Shown piece by piece: positions 26,176 through 34,882 of a stretch of 64,000 nucleotides of DNA. The first letter of the stretch is position 1, and each line of letters starts with the position of its first letter. A program made the position numbers and the translations under genes. The notes beneath the pieces are model-generated. The model had not been told where the DNA came from and made no database searches. It saw only the letters and a list, made by a program, of their open reading frames with translations. This DNA comes from Burkholderiales bacterium Ga0077544 (GTDB lineage: Bacteria > Pseudomonadota > Gammaproteobacteria > Burkholderiales > Burkholderiaceae_D), in assembly GCA_001464355.1 (NCBI GenBank), contig LNEU01000033.1, positions 310,001 to 374,000 of the forward strand, given 5' to 3'.

Positions 26176-27867
26176 TTATGCGCGGCAGCCGGCACTCAGG
26201 TCCAGCGCTTTGTCGTAATGTGCGGATTCGATTTGCAGCATGCCGAGGATGGAATGGAATAGATTGTCCTGACTGACAGGATGGTTGGCGAGCGTGCTCA
26301 TGCAATCCTTGCTGACGCCAAAGCTGGATGAAAATCCTGGCGACATCCACATCACCATCGGCACCTGGGTTTGCTCTTTCGGCGCGATCGAATACGGCAG
26401 ACCATGCAGGTAAATCCCGTGCTCTCCCAGCGACTCGCCATGATCGGACAGATACAGCATCGCGGTATCGTAGTTCGTCTGAGTCTTCAGATATGCGATG
26501 GTTTTTGCGAGGAAGTGGTCGGTGTACAGCACGCCATTGTCATAGGCGTTGACGATTTCTTCCTTGCTGCACTTGCTCAGATCGGCGGTATCGCAGGTCG
26601 GCGTGAAGACGCGCATCGCAGCAGGATAACGTTTGAAATAGGCGGGGCCGTGATTGCCCAGCTGGTGCAGCACGATGAACAGATTGCCATTCTTCGCTTT
26701 TTGAATTTCACCATCCATGCCATCCAGCAGGATCTCATCGAGGCAACGCTCGCCATCACACAATGCCGCATTTTTGCTGCTCTCCAGACGTTGTTCTTCG
26801 AGTCCGTCGCATACACCCTTGCAACCGGCCTGATTGTCGCGCCATACGGTTTTGATGCCGGCATGGTCGATCACATGCAACAGCGATTCGTGCGCACGTA
26901 TCGCGCTTTCATCGTAATTGCGGCGACCATAGGTCGAGAACATGCAGGGTACCGATACTTCGGTATTGGTGCCGCAGGAGGTGGCGTGTGAAAAGTTGAT
27001 CACATCCAGTTTGCTCAATTCTGGCGTCGTCTGATGCGCATAGCCATTCAAGCCCCAGTTGGCCGCGCGCGTGGTTTCACCGACGACCAGGATGAAGAGT
27101 GCCGGCTTGGTGCGCTTGCCCCAACCCGCAGCCATATGTGCATCGGCGCTGATGGGAATTTTGGGTACGCCAGCTTGTGCGGTGTCGATTGACACGACGC
27201 GCGCCAATGAGAAAAGGTAGTTGCTCGGCGTGATCAGGAAACGGACTTCTTTTTGATTGCGCATCAGCGAAGAGAAATCCTGGAATACCAGCAGGATAGA
27301 ACCAGCCGCGATGACGAGTGCGCCGATCAGATAGGCGATGCGTGTCAGTGCGGCACGGTGCAAGGTGGTTTTCTTAAGACGCAGTTTCCACACCAGCAGT
27401 GATGGCAAGACGCCGTATACCAGCATATGTATGCAGAAATTCAGCGAGAACAGCTCGCTTGCTTCCTTGATGTCGGTGCGCAGAATATTCCTGACCATTT
27501 CCGAATTGAAGAAAACCGTGTACTTGTCCATGTAGTAAGTGGCTGCTGCAGTAACCATCAACAGCAGCATCAATACCGGCTTCGCGCTCCAGCGATTGAG
27601 CACGATCAATAGAGCCGTGCTTTGCAAAGCCGTGATCGCTACAAAAATTGCAGCAGCAAACAGCCATGAAGCTGGTCGCGACCAATCACGTTGCGCCAGC
27701 GCCGCCGAGAAAAAAAGATGATTGCATGTCACGGAAAAAAACAGGCTCGCCAGAATACCCAGCTTCTCAATGCTGATGACGGGCAGTCGATCAAACAGTG
27801 AAAAGAATAAAAAGTTGCTGCCATTGGCGATAGCAACCGGGCTTTTTGCAATGTGGGAAGTTTTCAA
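26176..27867 (-). CDS. eptA: Lipid A phosphoethanolamine transferase (EptA/PmrC family)
   Basis: A 563-residue inner membrane enzyme with five N-terminal transmembrane helices (to about residue 195) and a periplasmic alkaline-phosphatase-like domain. Metal and nucleophile motifs are 'LVVGETTRAANWGLNGY' (260-276), 'SCGTNTEVSVPCMFS' (297-311, containing the phospho-accepting Thr) and 'LYLSDHGESLGEHG'. Several Cys pairs in the periplasmic domain probably form the family disulfides. It adds phosphoethanolamine to lipid A, lowering affinity for cationic peptides and polymyxins. A two-component system lies directly upstream on the same strand, as in pmrCAB-type loci. The gap to the kinase stop is 142 bases. 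Confidence 0.9.
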   Translation of the reverse strand: MKTSHIAKSPVAIANGSNFLFFSLFDRLPVISIEKLGILASLFFSVTCNHLFFSAALAQRDWSRPASWLFAAAIFVAITALQSTALLIVLNRWSAKPVLMLLLMVTAAATYYMDKYTVFFNSEMVRNILRTDIKEASELFSLNFCIHMLVYGVLPSLLVWKLRLKKTTLHRAALTRIAYLIGALVIAAGSILLVFQDFSSLMRNQKEVRFLITPSNYLFSLARVVSIDTAQAGVPKIPISADAHMAAGWGKRTKPALFILVVGETTRAANWGLNGYAHQTTPELSKLDVINFSHATSCGTNTEVSVPCMFSTYGRRNYDESAIRAHESLLHVIDHAGIKTVWRDNQAGCKGVCDGLEEQRLESSKNAALCDGERCLDEILLDGMDGEIQKAKNGNLFIVLHQLGNHGPAYFKRYPAAMRVFTPTCDTADLSKCSKEEIVNAYDNGVLYTDHFLAKTIAYLKTQTNYDTAMLYLSDHGESLGEHGIYLHGLPYSIAPKEQTQVPMVMWMSPGFSSSFGVSKDCMSTLANHPVSQDNLFHSILGMLQIESAHYDKALDLSAGCRA

Positions 27868-28009
27868 GGCGCATACCGACTTGTATAAGAAGTCGCTACG
27901 CTATCGGTGGCGCCGTTAAGTGGGCGTTAAGAGCCGCCAATGGGGTAAAAATGCTGTGAGCAAAACCATCTTGAGCGGTAAAACGGTGGTGACAGCGGGG
28001 TGGAAAAGC

Positions 28010-29314
28010 CTAGGTCGATGACAAATTCTTGTCATTTTCAGCAGATGCGGCTGCCAAACTGGATGGAAAGCTCAGTATGAAGCGGCTGCCGCCGCCATCC
28101 GGCCGTGCATATGCAATTTGCCAGCCCAGATGATCGGCGACGCGTTTGACTATCGCCAGGCCTAGGCCGGAGCCGACGTAAGGATTTTCCTGGCCGCGCA
28201 CGAAGCGTTCGAACAGTCGCGTCCGCACATTTTCCGGTACGCCCGGGCCATTGTCTTCTATGCTTAATTGCTGTGCCGTCAGTTTGATGGTGACGCTACC
28301 TTTTTCAGTGTACTGGCAGGCATTGCGTAACAGATTGCCGATCGCAATGCCGGCCAGCTCGGCGCGTGCATAGAGCCACACATTCCCTGCATCCTCGAAC
28401 ACAATGTCGACGGGTTTGTCGCCCAGTAGTTGCCGGCAGCGTTCTATCTCGCGTTCGATAAGATGTGTCAGCGAGACCTGGGTCCCACCTAATGTCTCCG
28501 GTGATTGCGATAGCAACAGCAAGGCGCTGACACGTTCGGATGCTTCTGCTGCGACCCGTCGTATGCGTTCTGCGACCGCCAGGTCTTCGGGTGATTGTGC
28601 CAGCCGCACTGTCAATAATTCCGATGCGCCGAGCACGATGGTCAGTGGCGTGCGCAGTTCGTGGCTGACGTCACCGGTAAACAGTTTTTCATCCGCCAGG
28701 AAGCGTTGCAGCTGCTCCGTGCGCCTGGCGAACGCGCGTGCCAGCACACCAATTTCATTTGGCGTATCCAGCGACGGCAAGTCGGAGGGCGCAGTATTGC
28801 GTTCGACGGCTTCTGCCAGCGCGGTCACGGGTGCGATCAGGCGTTTTGCAGATCCCAATCCCAGCAGGATGGACAGCAACATGCTGGCGACGAAGCCGGC
28901 TGCCACTGCAGCGAAAATCAATATCTCGGTATCTTCGAAATCAGTGGTGTCATCACTCAGGGCAAAGCGATGCCCATGCATATTGCGCACGACTACATGA
29001 AATTCCTTGGCACCGATTTCAATTTCATGCGTGCCATCAGGCAGTTTGCGGAAGGTCTCGGGAATTTGCTCATCGACGTAAAAATTGACGTCGGGTGGCA
29101 GCTCGTATGCTTGCTGGTTCACATACTGACCGATGATCTGGTTGGTCAATTTGTCGAGGTTGTGATCAATCAACTTCGCTTCTGCCATTTCGACAGCGAC
29201 ATAAGATGCGAGCGAAAAAAAGCTGCATAAAATGAATGCCATCAATATGAAGGCGCCGGCGATGCGGCGTCTGAGCGATTGCTTGGCCGTCGATGAATTA
29301 CTGTTCATTTTCAT
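28010..29314 (-). CDS. Membrane sensor histidine kinase paired with the EptA locus
   Basis: A 434-residue kinase. Two membrane helices (about 19-42 and 131-153) flank a short periplasmic domain with several acidic residues; HAMP follows, then phospho-acceptor His218 in 'GDVSHELRTPLTIVLGASEL' and an ATPase domain with 'LLRNACQYTEKG', 'IEDNGPGVPE' and 'GSGLGLAIVKRVAD'. The start overlaps the end of the response regulator gene by 17 bases, so the two are translationally coupled. Location upstream of eptA suggests sensing of cationic peptide, metal or acid stress by analogy with PmrB; there is no direct evidence for the stimulus. Confidence 0.92.
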   Translation of the reverse strand: MKMNSNSSTAKQSLRRRIAGAFILMAFILCSFFSLASYVAVEMAEAKLIDHNLDKLTNQIIGQYVNQQAYELPPDVNFYVDEQIPETFRKLPDGTHEIEIGAKEFHVVVRNMHGHRFALSDDTTDFEDTEILIFAAVAAGFVASMLLSILLGLGSAKRLIAPVTALAEAVERNTAPSDLPSLDTPNEIGVLARAFARRTEQLQRFLADEKLFTGDVSHELRTPLTIVLGASELLTVRLAQSPEDLAVAERIRRVAAEASERVSALLLLSQSPETLGGTQVSLTHLIEREIERCRQLLGDKPVDIVFEDAGNVWLYARAELAGIAIGNLLRNACQYTEKGSVTIKLTAQQLSIEDNGPGVPENVRTRLFERFVRGQENPYVGSGLGLAIVKRVADHLGWQIAYARPDGGGSRFILSFPSSLAAASAENDKNLSST

Positions 29315-29981
29315 TCAGCAGGCGATAACCGCTGCCAGGCAAAGTGCGCAACATGGGCGTGACAAACGGTCTATCCATCGCTTGCCGCAGCGCATGGATA
29401 TGCGTGCGCAAGGCATCGCTATCCGGCGGATCGTCGCCCCATATTTCACGCAGCAATTCGTCGCGCGTGATCAATGCCGGTGCCTTGCGCATCAATGCTT
29501 CAAGTATTTTGTAACCGGTAGGCGTCAGTGCCAGTTTGTGGCCGGCGCGGGTGGCTTCAAGACGGCTGAGATCGAAACGCAATTCGCCGAATTCCAGTAT
29601 GTGTTCTACCGTTTCATTGCGGGCACGTCGCACCAAGGCCTTCAAGCGGGCTTCGAGTTCCACCAGTGAAAACGGCTTGACCAGATAGTCGTCGGCGCCG
29701 ACTTCAAAGCCGGTCAATTTATCCTTGACGGTATCGCGCGCGGTTAGCATCAGTATCGGCGTCGCGAGTCGTCTTTCCTTGCGTAATTGACGACAGACTT
29801 CAATGCCGTCGAGTCCGGGCAATTCAAGATCCAGCACGATGACATCGTAGTGCGACGCGATCGCGCGCGCCACACCGGCCGAGCCTGTGAGCGCCACATC
29901 CAGCGTGTAACCCAAGGGTTCGAGAAAGCCGTACAAATTGGCGACGATGTCCGGATTGTCTTCGATGATCAGTGCGTACAC
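29298..29981 (-). CDS. OmpR-family response regulator (EptA locus)
   Basis: A 227-residue regulator with an N-terminal receiver ('YALIIEDNPDIVANLYGFL', phospho-acceptor Asp51 in 'VIVLDLELPGLDG', switch 'LMLTARD', Lys in 'DYLVKPFS') and a C-terminal winged helix ('KLALTPTGYKILEALMRKAPALITRDELLREIWGDDPPDSDALRTHIHALRQAM'). It is the first gene of the regulator-kinase-eptA order and probably controls eptA. Its stop lies inside the kinase gene. No direct-repeat operator was identified with confidence in the 49 bases before it. Confidence 0.93.
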   Translation of the reverse strand: MYALIIEDNPDIVANLYGFLEPLGYTLDVALTGSAGVARAIASHYDVIVLDLELPGLDGIEVCRQLRKERRLATPILMLTARDTVKDKLTGFEVGADDYLVKPFSLVELEARLKALVRRARNETVEHILEFGELRFDLSRLEATRAGHKLALTPTGYKILEALMRKAPALITRDELLREIWGDDPPDSDALRTHIHALRQAMDRPFVTPMLRTLPGSGYRLLNENEQ

Positions 29982-30030
29982 GTTTCTTTCCGTTCAAGCC
30001 ACTGTTTGAAAGACGCGCTGCCGAAAGTAT

Positions 30031-30225
30031 TTATGCGTCGATCGCGGCAAAGCGCTGCACGGTTTTGCCGTCGTGTTCGATCATTTCAAAAAACACTTTT
30101 TCCGGCCGCGTCCAGAATGAGCCATCGGCCGCGGTGTAGACAATCATGACGGTTTCCGGATTCGATTCGAGTTTGGCGGCGCAGACAAAATCATAAATGC
30201 CGCCTTTGTAATGTCGGAATTGCAT
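30031..30225 (-). CDS. DUF1653 family small protein
   Basis: A 64-residue protein with the compact DUF1653 sequence 'FRHYKGGIYDFVCAAKLESNPETVMIVYTAADGSFWTRPEKVFFEMIEHDGKTVQRFAAI'. The family is a small beta-barrel-like fold of unknown function, often described as a protein with 'RHYKG' start. ATG at 30225 has AAGGA upstream on the minus strand. It follows a small membrane protein gene by 31 bases and probably shares its transcript. Confidence 0.85.
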   Translation of the reverse strand: MQFRHYKGGIYDFVCAAKLESNPETVMIVYTAADGSFWTRPEKVFFEMIEHDGKTVQRFAAIDA

Positions 30226-30256
30226 AATTTTTATCCTTGGAATGTAAAGCAAAACA

Positions 30257-30538
30257 TCATTGCATTTTTGCAATCCAGCTGCCGACAACCAATACCAAAC
30301 CGATATTGATAGGAATGTTGATGCCCTTCGTCGCGCGGTCATAAGCCTTGAGCAGATTCATCACTGCAAAGCCGCCCCATAACAGCAAATTTCCACCGCC
30401 ACGCAGCCAGTCTGCTTGCTCGGTACCAGTGAATAATTGATGCGCGCCAGCCAGCGCCAGATAGGTACAAATTGCGGCAAGAACCAGGCGCGTGCTCTTC
30501 TTTTGAAGAATTTGTTCGAAAGTTTGTCCAGAAAACAT
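30257..30538 (-). CDS. Small hypothetical membrane protein
   Basis: A 93-residue protein with three hydrophobic stretches ('LVLAAICTYLALAGAHQLF', 'GNLLLWGGFAVMNLL', 'INIGLVLVVGSWIA') and a cytoplasmic-looking N-terminus. A TTGGAGC ribosome binding site precedes the ATG. I do not recognise a family. It precedes the DUF1653 gene on the same strand, and its upstream region is shared with a divergently transcribed OmpR-type regulator. Confidence 0.68.
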   Translation of the reverse strand: MFSGQTFEQILQKKSTRLVLAAICTYLALAGAHQLFTGTEQADWLRGGGNLLLWGGFAVMNLLKAYDRATKGINIPINIGLVLVVGSWIAKMQ

Positions 30539-30737
30539 ATGTGCTCCAATTTGATGTGCCGTTATTGTAAGTGAGTAAGGCGACAGACATCGCTTATCAC
30601 CATATTTTTATCTGGGTATGCCGCAAAAAGTCGGCAGGCATTTTGGCAAGCAGAACGGGCTTGTGAGATTATCCGCCCAATTGATGTGCGGCAATAATGC
30701 CGATAACAATGCCGCAAGACAGAAGATGGAATATGAA

Positions 30738-31460
30738 ATGAGCGAAACGACAACTGTGCTGATCGTCGATGACGATGAAGAAATCCGTGACCTGCTGGCG
30801 AATTATCTGACAGGGTTTTCGATCCGCGCGCAGGCGGTGGGCGATGGCGCAGCGATGCGCAGTGCGATGGCTGAAGCACACTTCGATGCCATCATTCTCG
30901 ATCTGATGTTGCCTGGCGAAGATGGCTTGTCGCTGTGCCGGCAACTGCGCGCAAGCACAGATATTCCCATCATCATCCTGACCGCACGCGGTGAATCGAT
31001 CGACCGTGTGGTAGGGCTGGAGTTGGGTGCCGATGACTATGTGATTAAACCGTTTGATCCGCGCGAGCTGGTGGCGCGCTTGCACACTATTTTGCGTCGT
31101 ACGCGGGATGGCAAGAAGCACAGCGAAGCACCGGACAGCAAAGGAGATCAATGGCATTTCGAAGGCTGGACTATCAATTGCCTGGCGCGACAGCTGGTCA
31201 CGCCGCAACGCATGGTGGTGCCTTTGTCGAATGCGGAATACCGTTTGCTGAGCGTGTTCATCGAACGGCCGCATCGGGTCCTGAGTCGCGATCAGTTGAT
31301 GGATGCGGCGCGCGGGCATAACGCGACTGCATTTGATCGTAGTATCGATTTGCTGGTTTCGCGTCTGCGTCAAAAACTGGAAGAAGACCCTAGAGATCCA
31401 AAATTCCTGAAGACGGTACGCGGCGAAGGCTATCTGTTTGATGCGAAGGTGGTGCGATGA
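30738..31460 (+). CDS. OmpR-family response regulator
   Basis: A 240-residue regulator: receiver with 'VLIVDDDEEIRDLLANYL', Asp55 in 'AIILDLMLPGEDG', 'IILTARG', and 'DDYVIKPFDPRELVARL', then a winged helix with 'VVPLSNAEYRLLSVFIERPHRVLSRDQLMDAARGHNATAFDRSIDLLVSRLRQKLEEDPRDPKFLKTVRGEGYLF'. This C-terminus is close to OmpR itself. Start placed at 30738 (MSETTT), as the upstream in-frame residues do not belong to the fold; an ATG at 30726 is also possible. Its stop overlaps the kinase start (ATGA). Confidence 0.92.
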   Translation: MSETTTVLIVDDDEEIRDLLANYLTGFSIRAQAVGDGAAMRSAMAEAHFDAIILDLMLPGEDGLSLCRQLRASTDIPIIILTARGESIDRVVGLELGADDYVIKPFDPRELVARLHTILRRTRDGKKHSEAPDSKGDQWHFEGWTINCLARQLVTPQRMVVPLSNAEYRLLSVFIERPHRVLSRDQLMDAARGHNATAFDRSIDLLVSRLRQKLEEDPRDPKFLKTVRGEGYLFDAKVVR

Positions 31461-32530
31461 AGCGCCTGTTGCCGAACACGATATTCGCGCGCCTGTTTGC
31501 ATTGATTGTGCTGGCGATTATCGTCAGCCATGTGATGACTTTCATTCTGGTCGTGAATTTCTATGGGCGCGATTTTCCACCGCCGCCGCAATTCAAGAGC
31601 CATGTCGATTCCCGCTCCGTGGAATTTTCGGAAAATCGGCGACCGCCGCCGATGCTGCAAATTGCAGGGTATAGCTTGCCGCCTTTGCCGCCCGGATTAT
31701 GGATAGGCTTGCTTATGCAATTGCTGACGCTGACGGCGACCGCCTGGTTTGGTGCACGTTTTCTGGCGCGTCCGATGCAGCAGATTGCGCATGCGTCGAC
31801 GCAACTGGCCAACAATCTGTACAGCGTACCGATGACAGTGCAAGGCCCGGATGAAGCGCGTCAGACCGCCAGTGTGTTCAACGACATGCAGCATAAAGTG
31901 CGCGGGCAGATCGAGGAGCGCGAACGCTTTCTGGCCGCAGTGTCACATGACTTGCGCACGCCGCTGACGCGAATGAAATTGCGCATAGAAAATCTGGCTG
32001 AAAACTACGCCAAGCAAAAATTGCGTGACGATATCAGCGAGATGGCAGTGATGCTAGATGCCACGCTGGAATATCTGCGCGGGCGCGTTTCTAACGAAGC
32101 CCTGCAATTGCTCGACGTGCAGGCCTTGATCGACGTCATCGTTGAAGATGCGAGGGCGAATGGCGACAGCGTGCACATGCTGGGCGCTGCCGAACCCTTG
32201 TTCACCAAGCCGATCGCCTTGCGTCGTTGCTTGATGAATTTGGTTGAAAATGCCCTGCGGTATGGCGGCGATGCCGTGGTGTCACTGATCGATACGCGGA
32301 CCACGCTTGTGATCGAAGTGCGCGATCATGGGCCGGGTATTCCGCCGGAAAAAATGGAGGCGGTATTCGAACCTTTCGTGCGACTCGATGCTTCGCGTAA
32401 CAAGGCGCTGGGTGGTGTAGGTTTGGGATTGTCGATTGCGCGCGAAGCAGCAATTCAATGTGATGGTCAGCTGACTTTGCGAAATGCGCCGGATGGCGGA
32501 TTGATTGCCAGTATTGCCATAAAACGTTGA
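31457..32530 (+). CDS. EnvZ-like sensor histidine kinase
   Basis: A 357-residue membrane kinase. Transmembrane helices at about 12-34 and 80-100 enclose a short periplasmic loop unusually rich in proline ('FPPPPQFK', 'RRPPPML', 'LPPLPPG'). HAMP, then His164 in 'AAVSHDLRTPLTRMKLRIENL', and ATPase boxes 'LVENALRYGG', 'DHGPGIPPEKM' and 'GGVGLGLSIAREAA'. Overlap of four bases with the regulator gene makes them a coupled pair. The signal is unknown. The next gene encodes an EF-hand protein, which could be a target. Confidence 0.92.
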   Translation: MKRLLPNTIFARLFALIVLAIIVSHVMTFILVVNFYGRDFPPPPQFKSHVDSRSVEFSENRRPPPMLQIAGYSLPPLPPGLWIGLLMQLLTLTATAWFGARFLARPMQQIAHASTQLANNLYSVPMTVQGPDEARQTASVFNDMQHKVRGQIEERERFLAAVSHDLRTPLTRMKLRIENLAENYAKQKLRDDISEMAVMLDATLEYLRGRVSNEALQLLDVQALIDVIVEDARANGDSVHMLGAAEPLFTKPIALRRCLMNLVENALRYGGDAVVSLIDTRTTLVIEVRDHGPGIPPEKMEAVFEPFVRLDASRNKALGGVGLGLSIAREAAIQCDGQLTLRNAPDGGLIASIAIKR

Positions 32531-32599
32531 TAGATACGTTGAGGATTATGCGGAGAAGAACGTTAAGTATTTTTCAGTTTTGTCGTTGATTTTCCGAAT

Positions 32600-32615
32600 G
32601 TATCAAACCTGATAC
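32600..32615. promoter_or_regulatory. Inverted repeat upstream of EF-hand gene
   Basis: GTATCA (32600-32605) and TGATAC (32610-32615) are perfectly inverted with the four-base centre AACC, 95 bases before the EF-hand gene start. It resembles a dimeric regulator site. No protein can be assigned to it; OmpR-type regulators usually use direct repeats. Confidence 0.35.
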
Positions 32616-32709
32616 AAACCGTACATGCCGTGGATACATAGACCTGACATTCTGAGTCCGCCTGCATGGGAATAGCGGTCTCTGCCGGCGTTAATCAAAG
32701 GGGAAGAAC

Positions 32710-33606
32710 ATGGCAATCGGCGGCGTAGGTAGTGGTGGCGGCAGTAGTGCATGGACGGTGCAACGTCCGGATGCGACAAAAATAGCGAGCGACTTGTTCG
32801 CCAAGGTCGACACCAGCAACAAGGGCTATATCGACAAAGCCAGTCTGCAATCTGCACTGGGCGGTAACGCTGCGGACTCTGCATCGGATGTCGACCAGCT
32901 TTTTAGCCAGATCGATTCCGATCAAGATGGCAAGATCACCAAACAAGAATTAACCGATGGCGTCAAGCAGTTGTCCAATGCGCTGGATGCGCAATTCGAC
33001 AGCTCGCGTATCGCGCGCGCTAGCGGTCAACAGCCACCAGCGCCACCTTCGACCGATGATATTTTCGCCAACCTCGATACCAAAAATCAAGGCTATATCG
33101 ACAAGGAAGAATTGCAGGCAGCCTTCGATGCCAATTCCAGCGATACGGCAGCGAATGCAGAGAAGGTCGAACAGCTTTTCAAGACGTTAGATGCAGACGG
33201 CGATAACAAGATTACCAAGGCTGAGCTGAGTACTGGCCTGCAGCAAATGGGTGGGCCAGAACAGCAGGCTGACGGTGCAGTTGGTGGCGTTGATGCAAGT
33301 GCGGCGGCTGCGCCAGCGAAGCCGGCAGGCGGCGCGCGGCCATCTGGTTCCGGTGATGAATCATCCGATTCGGATAGCACTTCTTACGAAGCGGCTGATA
33401 CCAACAAAGATGGTACGGTCAGCTTGCAGGAACTCGTCACATATCAGGCGAGCCATCCGACTACTGAAACATCAGAAAGCGATGCACAAAATAGTATGCA
33501 AGCCGTACTGAAAATCGTCGCGCAACTGACGCTGACTTATGGTCAGTTCGATCAAACTATTGCGAATAGTGCTACTAGTTTGAATACGATTTCAGAAACC
33601 GCCTGA
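32710..33606 (+). CDS. EF-hand calcium-binding protein (five EF-hand loops, XopAW-like)
   Basis: A 298-residue protein with a Gly/Ser-rich N-terminus and five EF-hand-type loops beginning at residues 34 (DTSNKGYID), 69 (DSDQDGKIT), 123 (DTKNQGYID), 161 (DADGDNKIT) and 230 (DTNKDGTVS). Loops two to five end in the canonical Glu at position 12; loop one has Ser there and may bind weakly; loop four has Asn at position 6. Loops one/two and three/four look like a duplicated pair. A Pro/Ala/Ser-rich linker precedes the fifth. No signal peptide is seen. GGGGAAG ribosome binding site. It follows the kinase by 179 bases and ends 6 bases from a convergent gene. Confidence 0.9.
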   Translation: MAIGGVGSGGGSSAWTVQRPDATKIASDLFAKVDTSNKGYIDKASLQSALGGNAADSASDVDQLFSQIDSDQDGKITKQELTDGVKQLSNALDAQFDSSRIARASGQQPPAPPSTDDIFANLDTKNQGYIDKEELQAAFDANSSDTAANAEKVEQLFKTLDADGDNKITKAELSTGLQQMGGPEQQADGAVGGVDASAAAAPAKPAGGARPSGSGDESSDSDSTSYEAADTNKDGTVSLQELVTYQASHPTTETSESDAQNSMQAVLKIVAQLTLTYGQFDQTIANSATSLNTISETA

Positions 33607-33612
33607 TCGTAC

Positions 33613-34794
33613 TTACTGTGCGGGCAGCAAACGCAGTAGCTGCCCGCGTCCTTCATCCGTTAATACGTACAACAAGCCATCCGGTCCTTCTCGCACATCG
33701 CGTATGCGTTGTGCGATATCCGGCAACAAACGCTCCTCGCGTACGACCTTGCTATCCTTGATTTCCAGTCGCGCCAGATAGCGGAATTTGAGCGAGCCGA
33801 CGAACAAATTGCCCTGCCACGCCTTGCCGTATTTATCGCTACGCAGAAATGCCATGCCTGAAGGTGCAATCGATGGCGTCCATTGATGCAGCGGTTGCTC
33901 CATGCCAGCTTTTGAAGTTTGGCCCTCGCTTATTTTTCCACCGCCATAATTTTCGCCGTAAGTGATGACTGGCCAACCGTAATTCTTGCCGGCTTGCGGC
34001 TTATTGATTTCATCGCCTCCTTGCGGCCCATGTTCATGCGCCCATAGTTGCCCATCAGGGCCCAACGTTGCGCCTTGACCATTGCGATGGCCTATGCTCC
34101 ATATCTCTGGCAATGCGCCGGCCTTGCCGACATACGGATTGTTCGCAGGTATAGAACCGTCTTTGTTGATGCGTACGATTTTTCCGTGATGCGTGTGCAG
34201 GGTTTGTGCATCCTGCATGCGACTGAAGCGATCGCCCAAGGTCAGGAATAAAGTGCCGTCGGTATGTTCAACAATGCGACAACCGAAGTGTGCGCGGCTA
34301 TTGAATTTTGGCTTTTGGCTGAATAATACTTTTACTTGTTCCAGTCGTTTACTGTCATCAGATAAACGTGCGGATGCCATTGCGGTTGAATTGCCATTGC
34401 CGCCGGTTTTTGCATTGGCTTCTTCGCTATAGCAAAAGTAAATGGTGCGATTGCTGGAAAATTTGCTATCGGTAATAACATCCAGCAAACCGCCCTGACC
34501 GCCGGCATCGATTCTGGGCAAGCCGCTAATCGGTGCTGATGCTGGCGAGCCTGCTTGCACCACGCGCAGATTGCCGGAGCGCTCGGTGACCAGCATGCGC
34601 TGCCTGTCTATGAATGCGACAGCCCACGGATGATCAAGATTTTGCGCAATGACTTCAGTGCGCACGGCACTGGTTTTTGCCTGGTGGCTGTCTTGTGCGG
34701 TGGCGGGATTGGTGATCGTGCAGGCAAGCGCCAGTGCGGTGCTGATTGAGATGCGCACACAGGTTGACGTATTAATCGTACTGGATGCAGGCAT
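33613..34794 (-). CDS. PQQ-dependent sugar dehydrogenase family protein (Asd/YliI-like)
   Basis: A 393-residue secreted six-bladed beta-propeller of the soluble glucose/aldose dehydrogenase family. The signal peptide covers roughly residues 1-33 ('ISTALALACTITNPATAQ'). Family marks include 'LDHPWAVAFIDRQRMLVTERSGNLRVV', 'GGQGGLLDVITDSKF', 'RIVEHTDGTLFLTLGDRFSR', 'WSIGHRNGQGATLGPDGQLWAHEHGPQGGDEIN' and 'APSGMAFLRSDKY'. The conserved His/Arg residues for PQQ and substrate are in the 'GHRNGQG' and 'EHGPQGGDE' blocks. Acts in the periplasm. No PQQ biosynthesis genes are in the window. Confidence 0.9.
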   Translation of the reverse strand: MPASSTINTSTCVRISISTALALACTITNPATAQDSHQAKTSAVRTEVIAQNLDHPWAVAFIDRQRMLVTERSGNLRVVQAGSPASAPISGLPRIDAGGQGGLLDVITDSKFSSNRTIYFCYSEEANAKTGGNGNSTAMASARLSDDSKRLEQVKVLFSQKPKFNSRAHFGCRIVEHTDGTLFLTLGDRFSRMQDAQTLHTHHGKIVRINKDGSIPANNPYVGKAGALPEIWSIGHRNGQGATLGPDGQLWAHEHGPQGGDEINKPQAGKNYGWPVITYGENYGGGKISEGQTSKAGMEQPLHQWTPSIAPSGMAFLRSDKYGKAWQGNLFVGSLKFRYLARLEIKDSKVVREERLLPDIAQRIRDVREGPDGLLYVLTDEGRGQLLRLLPAQ

Positions 34795-34819
34795 ATTTTT
34801 TTTGAATCAGACATAAACG

Positions 34820-34856
34820 AAAAACCGGCTGCTCATCTGCAATGAGCATAGCCGGT
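34820..34856 (-). terminator. Intrinsic terminator of small gene at 34883-35113
   Basis: On the minus strand ACCGGC-TAT-GCTCAT pairs with ATGAGC-AGCCGGT and is followed by TTTTT. It lies 26 bases beyond the stop of the 76-residue protein gene and ahead of the sugar dehydrogenase gene, separating the two. Confidence 0.8.
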
Positions 34857-34882
34857 CCGGATAGCCAGGACTGCAGCGTGAT

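Noticed and set aside
33620-33647. Strong hairpin GCGGGCAGC/GCTGCCCGC between convergent genes
   Set aside because: It lies inside the sugar dehydrogenase coding end and has no T run on either side, so I did not call it a terminator.
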